From positions 2,046,001 through 2,110,000 of the forward strand of contig NC_013235.1 in NCBI RefSeq assembly GCF_000024365.1: 64,000 bases of DNA. The letters run 5' to 3'. The position numbers and the translations under genes are program-made. Below are positions 63,596 through 64,000 of the stretch, in pieces. Origin of the DNA: Nakamurella multipartita DSM 44233 (lineage in GTDB: Bacteria > Actinomycetota > Actinomycetes > Mycobacteriales > Nakamurellaceae). A model generated the notes under the pieces. The model made no database searches, was not told the origin of the DNA, and was given only the letters and a program-made list of their open reading frames with translations. Every line of letters begins with the position of its first letter. Position 1 is the first letter of the stretch.

Positions 63596-64000
63596 TCAGA
63601 TGTCGAAGTACATGTCGAACTCGTAGGGGTGCGGGCGCAGCCGGATCGCGTCGATCTCCTCGCGCTTGAGGCTGATCCACATCTCGATCAGGTCCTCGGT
63701 GAAGACGCCACCCTCGAGCAGGTAGCCGTGGTCCTGCTCCAGCCGGTCGATGACGGCCGGCAGGGACGCGGGCACCTGCGGGATGTTGGCGGCCTCGTCC
63801 GGCGGCAGCTCGTAGAGGTCCTTGTCGACCGGGGCCGGCGGCTCGATCTTGTTCTTGATGCCGTCCAGGCCGGCCATCATCATCGCGGCGAACGCCAGGT
63901 ACGGGTTCGACGACGGGTCGGGGCAGCGGAACTCGATGCGCTTGGCCTTGGCGTTGGTGCCGGTCAGCGGGATACGGATGCACGCGGAGCGGTTGCGGGC
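63596..64000 (-). CDS. glnA: Type I glutamine synthetase, 3' part (cut by right edge)
   Basis: The last 134 codons of glutamine synthetase, which assimilates ammonia. The frame is open to the window edge, with [13 protein letters not shown] (substrate Arg), [19 protein letters not shown], and the adenylylation-loop tyrosine in [11 protein letters not shown]. It ends [11 protein letters not shown], as in GlnA1 of actinobacteria. The Tyr indicates GlnE-type control. Confidence 0.95.
   Translation of the reverse strand, partial: ARNRSACIRIPLTGTNAKAKRIEFRCPDPSSNPYLAFAAMMMAGLDGIKNKIEPPAPVDKDLYELPPDEAANIPQVPASLPAVIDRLEQDHGYLLEGGVFTEDLIEMWISLKREEIDAIRLRPHPYEFDMYFDI

Noticed and set aside
1-64000. 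tRNA or rRNA genes
   Set aside because: No cloverleaf-like segments with TTCRA arms and no rRNA stretches were seen in the gaps, which are nearly all under 300 bases.

Overview
The window is very GC-rich and densely coded, with GTG starts, codons ending in G or C and actinobacterial gene families throughout (SepIVA-type septum protein, mycothiol-dependent maleylpyruvate isomerase fold, DUF177/rpmF/rnc/mutM/acyP/smc order). It is a chromosomal segment of an actinomycete. Two blocks resemble remembered Mycobacterium tuberculosis gene order: ilvE-gcvT-aminopeptidase-(small protein)-E2-epimerase (around Rv2210c-Rv2216), and sepIVA-DUF177-(rpmF)-rnc-mutM-...-acyP-smc (around Rv2927c-Rv2922c). Content fits a Nakamurella/Frankia-like lineage, but genus cannot be fixed from sequence alone.

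Layout. 1-441: Doc-type toxin (cut by the left edge) and its antitoxin. 483-9463: central metabolism, with an lpdA-sucB-epimerase operon, a small conserved protein, leucyl aminopeptidase, gcvT and ilvE. 9588-14614: rpmB, a hypothetical gene split by an IS110-family element, and recG. 14633-20816: a mycothiol-dependent-fold enzyme, an amidohydrolase, pyruvate carboxylase, rsmD and coaD. 20961-31947: sepIVA, DUF177, rpmF, rnc, mutM, a PAP2-diacylglycerol kinase fusion, a second insertion sequence, an orphan DUF4157 gene, acyP and smc. 32131-33058: a Ser-rich lipoprotein and a run of GTTGAG repeats.

33058-58182 is a nearly complete extracellular contractile injection system (eCIS, phage-tail-like) locus, all on the + strand. 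It holds a LuxR-type regulator, DUF4255 cap protein, AAA+ ATPase, truncated haemoglobin, a zinc-ribbon/Ig-repeat membrane protein, DUF4157 protein, a 1264-residue candidate cargo, a degraded HNH endonuclease fragment, a sunset-domain lipoprotein, sheath, tube 1, a small Cys-motif protein, DUF6760-like protein, a 997-residue disordered protein, tube 2, LysM protein, VgrG-like spike, PAAR tip, gp25 wedge, baseplate J and tail protein I. A MalT/SARP-type regulator (58202-61198, minus) converges on its end.

The right end is a minus-strand group: a YCII-domain protein, an sn-glycerol-1-phosphate dehydrogenase paired with a HAD-IIA phosphatase, and the 3' part of type I glutamine synthetase running off the edge.

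The most interesting parts are the eCIS accessory genes (membrane anchor, candidate cargo, disordered QR-motif protein, haemoglobin), the IS110 insertion with a candidate bridge RNA, and the HNH remnant next to the candidate cargo.
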